Shown here one piece after another: positions 1 to 12,726 of a stretch of DNA of 64,000 bases. The position numbers and the translations under genes are program-made. Each line of letters begins with the position of its first letter. Position 1 is the stretch's first letter. Under the pieces are notes generated by a model. That model searched no databases, was not told the origin of the DNA, and saw nothing but the letters and a program-made list of their open reading frames with translations. The DNA lies in the NCBI GenBank assembly GCA_023052935.1, contig CM041294.1:102456116-102520115 (forward strand), written 5' to 3'. This stretch comes from Piezodorus guildinii. Its lineage: Eukaryota; Arthropoda; Insecta; Hemiptera; Pentatomidae.

Positions 1-1958
1 TATTGTGTATTCAGAAGTTCTGGACAATCTAGAAATAAGCTAAGGTTTACTCATTAGAGGTATTGTCTTCTAATTTGATGGATAATCAGTCATTTAACAT
101 TTAATATTTTTTGGGCGCTCACTATTTTACATTTATATTTGATTATTATATTATCTACACCATACATAGCCATCCACATATTCTCATAATTTATTTTTTA
201 ACATTTCAACTATTTCTCTTTTAAAAATTATTCAAAGTTGTTGTTCAATCACTGGGTTTATATTTTAGAGCCTTGTTTTAAAAAAAATCTTTTTAAGGTT
301 GGGTATATGTTACATGAGGGAGAAGAATTGTTTACAACATAAAATTATGTCAAAGATTAGTGAGAATATGAACATTTAAAACCATTAAACTACGGGACAT
401 TTCGATTTCTGAGTACTTATAACATTGAATTATCTTGTAATTTTAAATTATTAATCGGATATTTTTAAAAACAATAACCTCTTGGGTTATCTGGTCAGTG
501 AATTTCTTCTAAGGTAGTCTCTTTTAAATATTTATGAGTGACAAACTATATAAATTCCAAGTTGGGAAATATACTTATTAAATGAAAAGAAATAGAAATT
601 TTAAATATTTATATATTTATATTTGTGACACTCAATGTATATTAGCAAACATTCAGGTGAGCAAAGATGTTTTATTTTATATTAAGAATTAATACTGTTT
701 TTAAGGGTTGATGTTGAGCTTCAAAATATATTTCTAAACTAATTATTTTAAGTAACAAATTTATCCCATTAGTTTTTTAAATTTTAGTTATCATAATATA
801 GCACATCCTAAATTATTAATGTATTTATAATTTCAGTTTTAAACATTGTAGATAGCAAAACACAGTGAACGGATTTTATTCTAAATTCAAGAGAAAAAAG
901 TTGCATGTTTAAATTTTTAAATCATATTGTGGTTTTACTCAAAAAATTGCAATTGATGAAAATATTCATTAAAAAATTACGCTCTTTTTAAAAATTTTTA
1001 AATTCTTTCAAATGGCAATAATTATAAGGTATATAGAGCATATTTATGCTACTCTTGTCTTAAATTGAGCATGATTCCCAATATTAGTTCATATTTAATA
1101 TGTTCTTACTGTAAATTTATCCTTATTCTATGAGTAAGATCCAATAATTCTATTAACATTTATATTTACAAGTAACAAAATTGTATATGCAAAAGATAAT
1201 ATGCAATATTGAATCTTCTAAACTAATTTTCTAGCACTGTTTGGATCTATAAAAGTTATTTGCAGAATAATAATGAAGATGTATATTGTACAAATGAAGT
1301 AAAGATGAATGAACTCTGCTGCCAACTGGTAGGACTAATCATTGCAAAACTAGAAAAACTTCTATCTTTTATAATTTGATAGTCCTTTAGTATATATATT
1401 AAAATACTTTTCACAAGCTTTTCTAATCATTAGCTCACTATTCGTTTTCTAAAGATTTATGTACATACATATCAAATCTTAATGGTAACACTAACATATC
1501 ATTAGATATTAACAGATTATAGTAATTTAATGGGTTATTTAAATGTTAATTTCTAACAAGAGTTTTTCAAACTAAAGATTTTGAAATGCCTTTGCATGAT
1601 TTCTTCTTATTATTCAATCCAGAATTATTCAAGTCATGCTGGCCAAACTACTGGTGAAACAAAAGTCGGTGGAGCAAAATATAATGATCATGCACAAACT
1701 ATTAAAATATAATTACTGAAAACATGCTCTCTTAAAAAAAATTTTCAAACTCGCTAAGCTGTGATCACTGGCAATTACCCAAACTAAAAGCCTATTAGCC
1801 ATTTCTATTTGAAATTATCAAAAAACATATCTGACTCCTCAAAATACAAAAAAACATGTTTTTATCAATCAACTTCATCATGGGTGTATTTTTATATTGT
1901 ATATTTGATAGATCTATATTTATAAGAAATAAAAAGGCAGTTATTTATTTCTAAAAAG
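1..1958. other. AT-rich non-coding sequence
   Basis: No open frame, tRNA-like box or repeat end was recognised here. The sequence is strongly AT-rich with short A and T runs. It lies downstream of the last receptor exon found, so it could be intron or intergenic. No later receptor exon with the required entry phase (completing a codon that starts CA) was found. Confidence 0.5.
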
Positions 1959-2057
1959 TTCATTTTTAATGATTCCGAGGGCATGCTCATGCTCAATCCT
2001 TTTATGAGGAAAGGCATTCATAAGCACCACATAAGAAAAGGAAGCATGCTAGGCCTG
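1959..2057 (+). CDS. candidate orphan exon, plus strand
   Basis: This is a block of clearly higher GC than its surroundings, ending in a perfect GTAAGT donor at 2058. It is preceded by a weak acceptor-like AG at 1957-1958. One frame is open throughout and reads about 33 residues, including NPFMRKGIHKHHIRKGSM, rich in basic residues. I do not recognise the protein. The orientation is opposite to the receptor gene, so it would belong to another gene. Read on the minus strand as a possible receptor tail exon it meets a stop after about 12 codons. The donor and composition support an exon; the poor polypyrimidine tract argues against it. Confidence 0.3.
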
Positions 2058-2589
2058 GTAAGTCTGAACCTAATATTAAAAACATAACTAAGTTGTCATA
2101 TCAATTAAAAAAACTAAAAGACAAAACGGTTTGATTAATTACAGATATACAGGAAATTTGGGGCTCTTTCAGAAAGTCAGGATTTCAAGAGAAAAATAAG
2201 TATTTGGACTTATTTTTATAATGATAATAAAATTGAAAGCATATTCAACTTATCCACAGAAATATAATTATAAAATTAGTTTATTACATTAAAATATAAA
2301 TAGAATTTATTTGAAACATTTCTTGGCAAATTCGTTTAAATAATTAACGGGTTAACAAATTGCTAGTGTACAAAATAATTATTTTTTTTTAAATTTGTGT
2401 AATTTATCACTTATTAATCATGTTAGCAATGTTATATGGGCAACACTAGCCAAGCTATTATATTTTAAGTATTTGTATGGAACTCCCTACTATGGCTGCT
2501 GTCATGGACATCTGTGTGGGTGTCAGTACATCACTCTTTATAAGTTATATCTAATTCTTCTTTACTTTCGTTTACCATTTCAAAAATAA

Positions 2590-5575
2590 TTCATCTGTAC
2601 AAAGATTGGGGGTTTCCTGGATTCCTCCAGATTGGGGGAACAGTACACTGAGGATCACACATTTACACATATTACAGTGCACTACAGACACCCCTACACT
2701 ATATATAAAGGTCATCTTCAGAACACACCCTAGGGCCACCTTCCCTAGGTAGCCTCCCCGGATGGGGGTGCAGGTATACATGCACCAAGGTGGCAGCCCC
2801 ACCAGTATACTAGGGCACGGAGTGAGGATTAGAAGCCCCCCTGCCTGAAATTAAATTTCACAGGAACCTAAATCAGCCTCGGATATTGACTGTCACAAAT
2901 GGAAACAACCTGGCAACCCCTATAGGACCTTTAACCTTGGATATTGAAATGTTCTTTTATTACATAGACCCGGAGCGTTGAAATTACTCTTAGATTAAAT
3001 TGATCGGTTTAAACTGGAAATAGCTGCCATCCAAGAAATCAGGTAGATTGGCCAGGATATTCTTGAGAAAAGAAGACCAACATCTATTATAGTTGCAGTG
3101 AAACCCTCCATGAATACGGTGTGGGGTTTATTGTTCGAGGGCGACTTAGAGAATTGGTCATTGGTGTTCTTAGAATTCATTGAAAATTTTATAATTTTAG
3201 TATTATAAATATACATGCTCCAACAGAGACTATAAGGGAGGAAGAAAAGGACTCTTTTTATGAAAACTGGAGCGAACCCTGGATTAGTGCCCAAAGTATG
3301 ATTTGATAATTATTGCTGGAGATTGTAATGGAAAAATCGGAAGAGAAGAGATGTATTACCCAACAATAGGAAAATACAGTCTCCATAACCAGTCTAATGA
3401 AAATGGAGTAAGGATTATTAATTTTGCAGCCTCGAGGGACATGGTCATTGGAAGTACCCTTTTTGCACACAAAAACATCCCAAGGGTACCTAGACCACAC
3501 CTGACAGGAAATATGCCAGGCAAATAGATCACATCCTTGTCGATAAAGGCATAAGTCCAGTCTTTAAAATGTAAGAATATTTTGAAGCGCCCATGGGATC
3601 TAGACCACTTTTTGTGTATTGCCCATCTCACACCAAAGTTATCATTCAAAAGGACTGGATATGGCCCCAAATGTAACCTTTATAACCTTAGGAAGTTACA
3701 GGATACTGACATCAAACAGTTGTACACCGAACAGCTTGCAAAGAGTATCGGATCAAAAGCTGTGCACATGGCTGATGTTGAATCTTTATGGTACAGTTGT
3801 GTGAGGAAAATGAGAAAAACAGCTGATATCGTGCTGGGGCCAAGTGAAAAGGAAGCGAGATCGACATGGTTCGATGAAGAATGTGAAATAGCCACCAACA
3901 TCAAAAACATTGCTTACAAGAAAATGTTGAGACAAAGGACCCGTACAACTGTAGAAGAATATAAAATAAAGAGGAGAGAGGAAAGAGACTCCATCAAAGT
4001 AAGAAAAGGCAACGAGAGAGGGAAGAACTGGAGAAACTTGAAGAGCTCTGGAGGCAGAAAGAGTCAATAGACTTCTTCAGAAATATCAATAGAAGGAGAC
4101 GTCTCCCCACAATGGTGCCAGAAATTTGTAAAGACAAGAATGGGAACATAGTTGTGTACAAGGATGGCGTCCAATTGCAATGGAAAAGTCACTTTGAGGA
4201 TCTTCTCAGTTCAGCACCCTGTGCACATCACACTGAGTTATATTCAAGTGAAGAATTGAAGTTGAGGAATGAAGAATCCAACCTTGAACCACCCAATGAT
4301 GAGGAAATAATGGATGCTATAAATCGGCTAAAGAATAATAGGGCCCATGGAGCTGATGACATGCCTGCTGAACTCTTCAAATATGGAGGTGGAGAGCTGC
4401 TGAAGAGGTTTCAAGGTCTAATATTAACCGTTTGGGAGAAAGAAGTGTTGCCTGAAGATTGGAAAAAATCAATAATATGTCCTATTTTCAAGAAAGGAGA
4501 CAAACTTCAGTGCCAGAACTACATAGGTATCTCTCTTCTCTCCTGTGGATATAAGATGTTATCCAGCATACTATTCCAGCGTCTCCTCCCATTTGCAGAG
4601 CAGAAGCTTGGTCCCTACCAAGCTGGATTTAGATGGGGAAGATCAACCACTGATCAAATATTCTCCCTAAGAACAATTCTAGAGAGAGGAAATGAACACC
4701 AAATTAAAACCCCCATCTCTTTGTCGATTTCAAGGCGGCTTATGACACCATTAATCGATAAAAATTGTACAAGGGCCTGGAAGGGTTCAGTATCCCGATA
4801 AACTGATACGGCTGATAAAGATGACAATGAGGGATGTGAGGTAGGAGGGCATCGAACGGAAGAGTTCTCCTCAAGAAAAGGGTTCCATCAAGGCGATGCG
4901 TTAGCATGCCTATTGTTGAACTTGGCCCTTGAGAAGGAGCTGTGAGGAATGCTGGTATCCAAACAAATAGGACCGTTTACAATCATATGATCCAGCTATT
5001 AGCTTGAGCGGATAACGTTGACATCATAGGACGGTTGTTGCAGTCTGTCAAAGAAGGATTTTTGGCCCTAATAGAGGCTGCCAGAATGCTTGGACTGAGG
5101 TAAACGGGGGAAAACAAAGAGCATGGCAAACAGAAGAAGAACCCCTGACCCAGTGAGACCATCACTGTTGGCCCCTGTAACTTTGAAAAAGTGGCTCAGT
5201 TCACTTATCTGAGTTCTCTTGTAATGCAAGATAATGCACCAGAGGTTGAGGTGAAAAGAAGAATTTTGATGGCAAACAGGTGCTACTTTGGCCTCTGAAG
5301 AGAGTTCACCTACCGGCTCTAGACAGGCTGACTAAGCTCAGAATGGAGTATGAGGCGATCCCTAAGGCCATTTTGACTGAACCTCTCCACAGCATCAGAA
5401 CAAGAGTGAGACCGAAACTTACGATGGTCGGATGGTGTGACAGCAGATGCAAGGGATATTCTGGGAGTGAGGAACTGGATGACGGCTGCATAAGATAGAA
5501 ATAACTGAGAGGGCTGGTGAAGGAAGCCAGGACTCGTCACCGAGTTGTAGCGCCGATTGATGATGATGATGATGT
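2590..5575 (+). mobile_element. degenerate RTE-like LINE (endonuclease and reverse transcriptase)
   Basis: Frames switch along the plus strand, but LINE protein order is clear. Near 3010-3050 is an endonuclease start (residues like AAIQEIR). At 3303-3540 is a second endonuclease block with GDCNGKIGRE and a QIDHILVDK-like segment. At 4112-4801 is the reverse transcriptase N-terminal half (DDMPAELFKYGG, ISLLSCGYKMLS, PYQAGFRWGRSTTDQIF). Near 5000-5040 is a decayed catalytic YADDVD-like site. The copy ends at about 5573 in a short (GAT)n tail, as RTE-clade elements often do. Stops and frameshifts are scattered, so it is dead. The 5' boundary is approximate. Clade assignment to RTE rests on motif style and tail. 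Confidence 0.85.
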
Positions 5576-5846
5576 ATAAAGATAGATTACTTTAAATTAT
5601 AGGGTAAAGATAAAAGACAACACAGTAAAACACAATAACAGCCTTAGCAAACCTGAAAATTCAATGTTGATACTACATTCTTCACACTCAAACCCCCACT
5701 CTATCTCCTTTTAAATTTCTTTATCTAGAGTAATTATAGATCATAGATATCTAAATTTCTCCACTCCAAAAGCATATCTGCATTAATTAAGTGATTATAT
5801 CAATTAAATTGTTACATTTTCTACTATAAACCACACATACACACAC

Positions 5847-5850
<4 letters not shown>

Positions 5851-5901
<51 letters not shown>

Positions 5902-5909
5902 TATATATT
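5851..5909. repeat. (TA)n microsatellite
   Basis: An almost uninterrupted TA dinucleotide run of about 59 bases with one slip, next to a short CA-rich tract. It is a simple repeat and probably length-variable. Confidence 0.95.
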
Positions 5910-7120
5910 TATTTTATTCATATTAATAATTTATTTATTTTAAGCCTATGCTTTCATTAGTTTTGATTAATGTAAAAGTGTTTACTGGCATAGTTTCTGC
6001 ATCCTGAGCCAACAGCATCAAATAATCAACATTAAACTGGACATCCAGTCCATAAAATCCACACCTAAAACTGGACTTTTATAACTAGTACACAAATAAC
6101 GTTTTCTAATGATAAATTTAATGGAACAGGTGAAAGGGAAACATCTTGTATTAATCCTGATTTAACTATTCAATACAATACAGGAAAACCAGATAAATAC
6201 GTTGTTGTTTTTAGTTAGCTCATGGTGGCTTTCTTTAGTTTCAGAGGAGTTGACGGTTAGTAATAAAAGTATTAAAATATTGAATGGGTGTTCCTCAGAA
6301 TCGGTAAGAACAAAGCCTGTAGTACTTTTTATTTCCTCCTCTCCATTTATACCTCTCCATAATTTTCTGAAATTTTCCTCCTAAATAATTAAAATTAACT
6401 TATGAGAAAAACTTGTTTTAGATCCCTCTGACTGTTCAATGATTTTTTTTCCAAATTAATACATTTTTTAATTACATAACTTGTAAAACTAACATTGCTG
6501 TCCTCAAATAACTTTTCTAATGGCAATCAATTTCTTCTGATTTAATTTTTAAAGTCTATTTATTTTGCCATTTTTACAAGCAACATGCAAGAAAGCAACT
6601 TGTGTGAAAAAAATAGAATGACAGACCTGCCTTTGGTTTCCTATTATTAAATATGCTCCCTTTGTACCATTCAGAATTTTACTTACATGGATTTAATTCC
6701 AGTGGTAAGCCGAATATCAGCTTCCAATATTTATCAATTAATTTTCTCTTTCCATTTGAATTAGGATCAATCTTGTATAATTTATTTGTTATGTGTAGGG
6801 AAAGTAGCCGCCAAATTAATAGAACACAATGAAATATACACAATAGATCTTTCATTTTTACCCTATTGTCAGAAGAGACATAAGTGAGCCAAATCATTTC
6901 ATAAAATGAATATCACTACCAATATTTAACCAATTATCTTTTCACTAATCAGAATTATAAGTTAAAAAAAAAATGTAAGATATTTTTAGTCGCTAAACTT
7001 TCCTTACAGTAAAATGAGTTGATTGATCTTTTTAAAATTTGATGCCTATATAAACACATAAATACAAAAAACTCACTATTGATTATTATTTTGCCAGTGA
7101 TCAAAATTCTTTCTACTTAC
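5910..7120. other. AT-rich sequence, probable intron 3' of the last receptor exon found
   Basis: No transposon protein, SINE promoter box or convincing exon was found. A GTAAGT-like donor on the minus strand near 6680 follows a short open stretch, but no supporting acceptor or recognisable protein was found. If the receptor gene continues, this is intron. Confidence 0.4.
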
Positions 7121-7210
7121 TGGGGTTCTCCAATCGAAAGGATATCATCTTCAGGCGGTGAGCACTGGACCCAGCAGCAGCTGCTTCCTTTTGATTTCTC
7201 CTTCTTCCTC
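7121..7210 (-). CDS. Nmdar2: NMDA receptor subunit 2, cytoplasmic tail exon
   Basis: Ninety bases on the minus strand lie between a CTTAAG acceptor (ending 7211) and a GTAAGT donor (7120-7115). The first base completes the AG left over from exon 10112-10302, so the join reads SRR-RKKEKSKGSS and stays open to DDILSIGEP. The exon encodes a basic stretch, a CCW motif and an acidic DDIL segment, all expected to be cytosolic, after M4. It leaves two bases (CA) for a further exon that I could not find. Assignment rests on splice phase, good splice sites and position. I cannot confirm residue-level similarity for this part of the tail from memory, so it is less certain than the upstream exons. Confidence 0.7.
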
Positions 7211-7884
7211 CTTAAGGAAAACGCAAAATGATACTCACCTCAGAAACCCCATATAATTTTTTCCAAATCCCTTTTGCGTTAATTTTATATTTGATTTGTT
7301 TATATTAACTAAGTTTAATATTTTAAAAAATTATCATAAATATTATAAATTTAGCCCCATTTTTTTTCTATTATAATAAAGAACATAATCAAATAACATA
7401 AAAAATAAATACAAATATATTGTTGTTTATGGAATAATAGAAGCTTAGTTTAGTAATGGGTGTGTATTTTTTGTATAAGCAATAGTAGAAACCCATGCTA
7501 ATGTTTCAATATGTGAATAATATCATGCATTGGTGTTAGTACTCACTAAGGTGTTATATTAAAATATTAATGTTTTTGAGCATTCTACTGTTAAATAAAG
7601 GAAAAACATAAAGTATTATAGAAGTGATAAGTGAAAATCTGTACTATAAAATTTTGATGAAACAAGGCATTGATTAAAAGTAGAAAATATAAAATTAACT
7701 ATGATCAAACTGATAGTTTAATCAGAAGAATATTGCATTATCATAATTTTTATTTTTTATATAAACACACACACACACATACATATATTTATCATGTTTT
7801 ATGATTTTACACATTAAATAAATTTACAAAAAATGAGAGTAATAATGAAACTATACAATTTAGTTAAGAATTATTAGTTATTAC
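7211..7884. other. receptor intron, AT-rich, nothing recognised
   Basis: Start of the 2.9 kb intron between the two tail exons. It holds only AT-rich sequence and a short CA run near 7765. Confidence 0.5.
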
Positions 7885-8300
7885 TTTAGGGAGCAGCGTG
7901 GTCTAGATGATGAACCACTAGTTTACTGTTCCGACATTCCTGGGGTCATTTCCAGGAAGTGGCAGAATGTTATTTATTCTGTAATTTTGGCCAAGGAGTC
8001 CTTTCTGTATGGAGACCCTTCTGGGGCTGATCCAGCCTCTGGTAAAGTGGGTACCCAGAATATGAGGAAAAAAAACCTGGCAGCTGAGTGTGATCTTAGG
8101 GTTGATCACCTAATTGCATTGTCAGGAACATTTCGAAAGCTCCATGTGCACTGAACACATGAAGATCTTCCATAAGTTGTAGAGGTACTGGTTTTTATAT
8201 TTTTTTTATGTTTTAATCTAATATAGTTTCTTACTAATAGGACTGTAATAAATATTTTTTTAAATAATTTACTGTTCTCTTGTGAAAAAAAAAAAAAAAT
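7885..8300 (+). mobile_element. tRNA-derived SINE, family 2 (diverged copy)
   Basis: The head reads GCAGCGTGGTCTAGATGATG, a tRNA-like A box. It is followed by a decayed B box and the family body (GGAGACCCTTCT, AAAGTGGGTACCC, TGATCTTAGG). The same body occurs in better copies at 42983-43236 and 43653-43950. An A run near 8285-8298 probably is the 3' tail. It lies in a receptor intron. Confidence 0.7.
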
Positions 8301-8345
8301 CAGATTCTGCAGACTTAATTCTTTCAACATAGGTGCAGTACATAC

Positions 8346-8568
8346 TTAACCCATTCGAGACAACAATGTTTTTCGAACACAGTCCCCAGGAGCTGAATTT
8401 TTTTTTTTCTTTGTATGAAAGGCTTCGGTTAATTTTTAAATTTTTTAGTAAAAAGTAAAACCAATGTCCAAATTTTATTTTCCTGTACTTTACAATTCTA
8501 CAGTATGACTAGTTTATTTAGATTAACTGTATGTATGTCAGGTATGCAATCGGTCTCAAATGGGTTAA
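8346..8568. mobile_element. piggyBac-type MITE flanked by TTAA
   Basis: Two TTAA sites (8346-8349 and 8565-8568) bound a 215 bp segment. Its ends are near-perfect inverted repeats: CCCATTCGAGAC on the left, GTCTCAAATGGG on the right, 11 of 12 matching. TTAA duplications next to CCC...GGG ends are the piggyBac hallmark. No coding capacity, so it would be mobilised in trans. Confidence 0.75.
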
Positions 8569-10111
8569 AGACTATTTTTATTTTTACGGTTGATTATTGA
8601 AAACTATAAAGGTTTAAAATGGCAATTTTTTTTTTTTTATTTATAAAATCCAGACTTTATTTTTTATTTATAAATTCTTTAAAAAAATCAGTAACTTCAA
8701 AGTTGAGAAATTTCTTTATAAATAAATTTAAGTTAATATCTTTCAGTACCTACATTTAATAAAAAAAAAAACAGTTATCGTGCCGGCATAATGGGTATAC
8801 TATGATATAAACAACATAAAATAAATAATATCTCTAATGGATTATTTAAGATGCAAGTTTTGTATTTCCTGACACAAATAAAACTCTTATAACAAAACTA
8901 GAAAAAATAACATAATAATGATGAGAAAACATAAATTCTCCATCAAAAGTTAATGTGACACTAAAATGAATTTGGAAAAAAAAATAACAGCAAGAAAAAT
9001 GAAGAAAAGAAACTTCGATTATAGTGTTTGAATAAACATGTTATTGATGGGAAAAAAAGAATATAAATTTGAAAGATAAGACCTTCCAACGAATAAAATA
9101 TGATTTAAAATAAATATTTTAATCGATATTCATAAATTAAAGATTATATCAGTTGTTTGGTACTTTGGTATTTTAGATTTGAATTTAAAATATCTTAATG
9201 AGCCTGTTTTTTTTGCTAACATCTCATTATAGTTTTTTGATGATTGTGGAATTGATAATGTGTGTTTTTTTTTTGAGGTTTTATTTCGAACATTGGAATA
9301 TTTTTCATTATATTAATAAATAGTACAGATTTATGAATAATAATTTTTTTATATAAATTGTTACAAAACAAACAAACAAACAAAATGAAACAACTTGGAA
9401 GTGTATTACAGAACAAATTAAAATATAAGTAGGAAAAATAAGAAAAAAGCAATGTTTACTTAAAACACACACAAAAAGCAATTAATTTTCAGAGTCCAAA
9501 ACTGAAAGTGTGGAGCTTTTTAAGTATAAGTTAAGCATTTCTAATTAACCTACCTATACACATAGTCTATGAGTCTTAAACAACTAATAGATACTTGTTT
9601 GTATGCCATTGGATATGTAATAATAATAACGGGTAAAAAGTAAATATTAAAAACAATTAGTGTCAATGTTCTCAAATAAACTTACTGTGACATTTTGTTT
9701 AATTTTAGGGATATTTTAAGATAAACATCATTGATGAAATAATAACATATTTAGGAAGCTATTAAATAGAGATTATAATTAAATCTCTGACAATTAAACT
9801 GAAATATAACTTAGAATCATAAAATAAAAGAAAATTTTATATTTTATACAATTAAGATTTCTTATTTTGACTAAATATAAAGACCTTTCTGAAGATAACT
9901 AAAGGTGCATTTTGAAAGCTGAATATGAATATTATAATTTGGTCTGTTAATTATAAAATATATTTAAAATAATCAGGATAATCTTATTGACTACACTCTG
10001 ACGATGAAATAAAATTTCTATTTTATGATGTTACAAACGATTCAGACAAAGAAAATTGAATATCACATAGACATGAAAAGTACTCATTTAATTAGCCGAG
10101 CTTGAATTTAC
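8569..10111. other. receptor intron, AT-rich
   Basis: Remainder of the intron between tail exons. Only A/T runs and low-complexity sequence are seen; no exon or element end was recognised. Confidence 0.5.
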
Positions 10112-10302
10112 CTCCTGCTTGGCTTGATGCCATGTGATTCCATTTCTTTTTCGAGCTGACGTATCCTAATCCTGGCAAGGTCCAACTCATGCCTCACCTT
10201 CCACAGGTGGGTATCACAAATAGGGTCATTGCACCTGTGATGACGGAGTATGTCCTGTGCTTCGTAAACTGCACCTCTAAATGTCAAGGATTTTCCCATA
10301 CT
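10112..10302 (-). CDS. Nmdar2: NMDA receptor subunit 2, post-M4 cytoplasmic exon
   Basis: The exon opens after a TTTTTGTAG acceptor and reads [15 protein letters not shown], then [20 protein letters not shown] heptad-like segment ([18 protein letters not shown]) could form a short coiled coil. This order matches the conserved region just after M4 in arthropod Nmdar2. It is 191 bases and joins in phase 0 to exon 10682-10917. At its 3' end the donor is GTAAAT. If the intron is not removed, the donor itself supplies an in-frame TAA (10108-10110) and the protein would stop after KPSRR. Splicing onward to 7121-7210 keeps the frame open. Confidence 0.92.
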
Positions 10303-10681
10303 CTACAAAAATCATTATATTCCATAGTCAATAGATGCAGTTAACATTCAAATAGTAAATGAATAATGGTTAAAAATATAAAGTTGCACTTATATATCGT
10401 AGTGGGGATTCTTAAAATATGCATACGCTAAAAATCAAGTGCAAAAATGAATATCAGAATTAAAAAAAAAAACTTTGAAGGAGACTATGGGATATAAATA
10501 TAATCAGTAAAAAAGAGGTAGAAAGAAGATAGGAATACAGAGAATCATGATTTATAGTACAAATAATTTAAATTAATATTACCTATAATAATCCCATCAT
10601 TAGCCATAATAAATGTATTAGTAAAATTTAAAACAGTAAATGGTTGTTATCAAACTGTTTTTGTATTTTTAGAAGACTTAC

Positions 10682-10917
10682 AAGACTGACTAAGGCACAG
10701 CATCCTCCGCGATCTGTTTTGGCAAGATGCTTCCTGACATAGCGAAAGTAGAGGTACTCCAGGAGCAGGAGAGCGGCTGCCAGGAGAATTCCGGCCATCA
10801 GGAGCAAGAAAGCCGACAAGAACTGCTCCAGAGCCAAGGGGTCGCTGCTCTTCACCTCCTGCTTTCCTGGCTTGCAAGTACCAGTCATCCAATAACGCCG
10901 TAATCGCTCCAAATCAC
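10682..10917 (-). CDS. Nmdar2: NMDA receptor subunit 2, end of S2 lobe and M4 helix
   Basis: This 236-base exon runs from a TTTCTAG acceptor to a GTAAGT donor. It encodes [15 protein letters not shown], the last helix and conserved Cys of the S2 ligand-binding lobe. The linker [10 protein letters not shown] follows, then the M4 membrane helix ([20 protein letters not shown]) and a basic cytosolic start (RYVRKHLAK). M4 packs against neighbouring subunits in the tetrameric channel. Phases fit both neighbours: it takes one base from exon 20773-20954 and hands over in phase 0. The hydrophobic helix, the flanking basic residues and the strong match to the Nmdar2 family make this a secure call. Confidence 0.95.
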
Positions 10918-10954
10918 CTAGAAATTTTAAGGTTTAAAAAAAATATATTTGATA

Positions 10955-11205
10955 CCAAGGACTAATACCCCGTGACAGTGGCAGAATTTTTTATTCTGTT
11001 ATTTCAGTCGTAGGGTGACCCTGGGGTATAGAGATCCTCTAGTGGAACACCCAGCTACTATAAAGTGGTTACCTGGGCAAAAAAACTAAGTGTGATCTAG
11101 GCCTAACAACTTCTTTGCACAGGTGTTGGACATAAAACAGTATGAATCTCTTTACCTACTGAACCCAAGACCCTTTATGCGTTGTAGAGGTACAAGTTTT
11201 CATTA
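10955..11205 (+). mobile_element. SINE family 2, 5'-truncated copy
   Basis: The tRNA-like head is missing. The body shares GTGGCAGAATTTTTTATTCTG, the block around TATAGAGATCC, CTATAAAGTGGTTACC and GTGATCTAGGCCTAA with the other family 2 copies. It ends in the same TTGTAGAGGTAC motif as the 7885 copy. It sits just upstream (in gene sense) of the M4 exon. Confidence 0.6.
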
Positions 11206-11536
11206 ATCTATTTCATCCGCCAACACTAATAGTGCTCAACATTACAATCATGATTAGTGTTTGAACACAAGAGAGTGATATAATTGGCACGCCAAGGAAT
11301 AATTTCCAACAGGAAATTAAATTCTGTCCATCATGTGACATTTGGGACATTGGCCTGGTAGTAATGCACATGGGATTCTAATTACAAGTAAAGGTTTAAT
11401 TATTTTTCACCTATAATATTAAAAATTATTTTCTTATAAGACAGTAGTCATAAGATCCTAGTTGCCAGATATAATTGCTGGGAACTACTGTCATATGTAT
11501 TAGTTTGAACTTTAATGCATATTACTTTCACTTACC

Positions 11537-12030
11537 TATATATGAAATATAAAGTAAGGGAAAGTATTGCGATCATAAACATTTTCGAATTTGAGTTTTC
11601 AAAAGAAATACACGTTTTAGGGTCCCCTGAGTCTAAAAAAAGGATTGTGTGTTGGTATTTGGTAAATCCAGCTTGAACACAAAAGTCCTATGGAACTAAA
11701 ATTTCATATTTAAAAAGCGTGTGTACCTGAGATGGTGCAGCAACGTTTTCATCAATATCAGCTAACCAAAAGAGCCACTTAATACCATGCAATTTACACC
11801 TTTTTACGATTTTCTTAAAAACGGCCCCAACGAATCTGATTAAACTCGCCACATCCATCTAAATTTAATGGAATTTAATATCATGTAGGTTTCATTCTGA
11901 CTGAAATAGTCTGACAGGGCTTAAATCCTGATATTTTAAATGATCTTCTTAAGTAACTTTAATTTTGTAGATTCTATAAAAATAACCATATCATCTTCTT
12001 GTCATTGATAAAAAACAGGTAAACATATAA
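11537..12030 (-). repeat. family A repeat, 3' half, inverted
   Basis: It begins with CTTACCTATATATGAAAT, the reverse complement of the conserved right end of family A. It continues through family blocks (AAGGGAAAGTATTGCGATC, CACGTTTTAGGGTCCCCTGA, TCTGACAGGGCTTAAATCC). The left half is absent. It lies head to head with the next family A copy, which starts at 12148. Confidence 0.7.
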
Positions 12031-12726
12031 GTTTAAGGAATTCGTTATCCAACAAAAGGCGAAAACTACACGAATATTTTTTTATTCCAATTTTTTTGTT
12101 TTTGAACTAAAGAACAGTATTATATAGCTAAAGATAATAGAACAAAATCTGGTGCACTCAACACACGACTTTCACTAACATTCTTTATTGAAATAAATTG
12201 AAGAATTTTTAAATACACATAGAGATAAAAATAAATTGTTAAAGAATTAATTAAATTGAATTTTAATAGAAACGCGCGTTTTATTAAATAATCTATTATA
12301 TTTTTATCTACAAAAATCAGCTAGTTTTATCGGCTTTTCATCACTCCCCATTACCCTTTACAATTCCCTGTATCAGATAATATTTTTTCTAAAATCTTAA
12401 ACTATCCAACGGTATATTATACATCTATATTACTTTTCTTGTATTCGAAAACACAAAAAATTGCATACAAAAATATGTTTGCACTTTTCTCCTTTAGTTG
12501 TTTATAAAATTCGCTCAACTTTCATATTTAGCCGTTATTTATCTATGCTAATAAGAGGATGTACCTAATATTTTGAAATATACAAAATTAAATGTACTTT
12601 AGAAAAAGAAATTTTAAAATATCTGCATTTAAGCCTTGTCAGACTATTTCAATCAGAATAAAACTTACATGATATTAAAGCACATTAAATTTTACATCAA
12701 TATACATAGTTTAATCAAAATCGTTT

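Noticed and set aside
1981..2057. Reading of the 2 kb block on the minus strand as the final receptor exon
   Set aside because: The phase is possible, but the acceptor is poor and the plus-strand reading has both a better donor and a longer open frame.
6679..6897. 72-codon minus frame with a GTAAGT-like site, considered as the next receptor tail exon
   Set aside because: No acceptor giving the required entry phase, and the peptide looks like translated intron.
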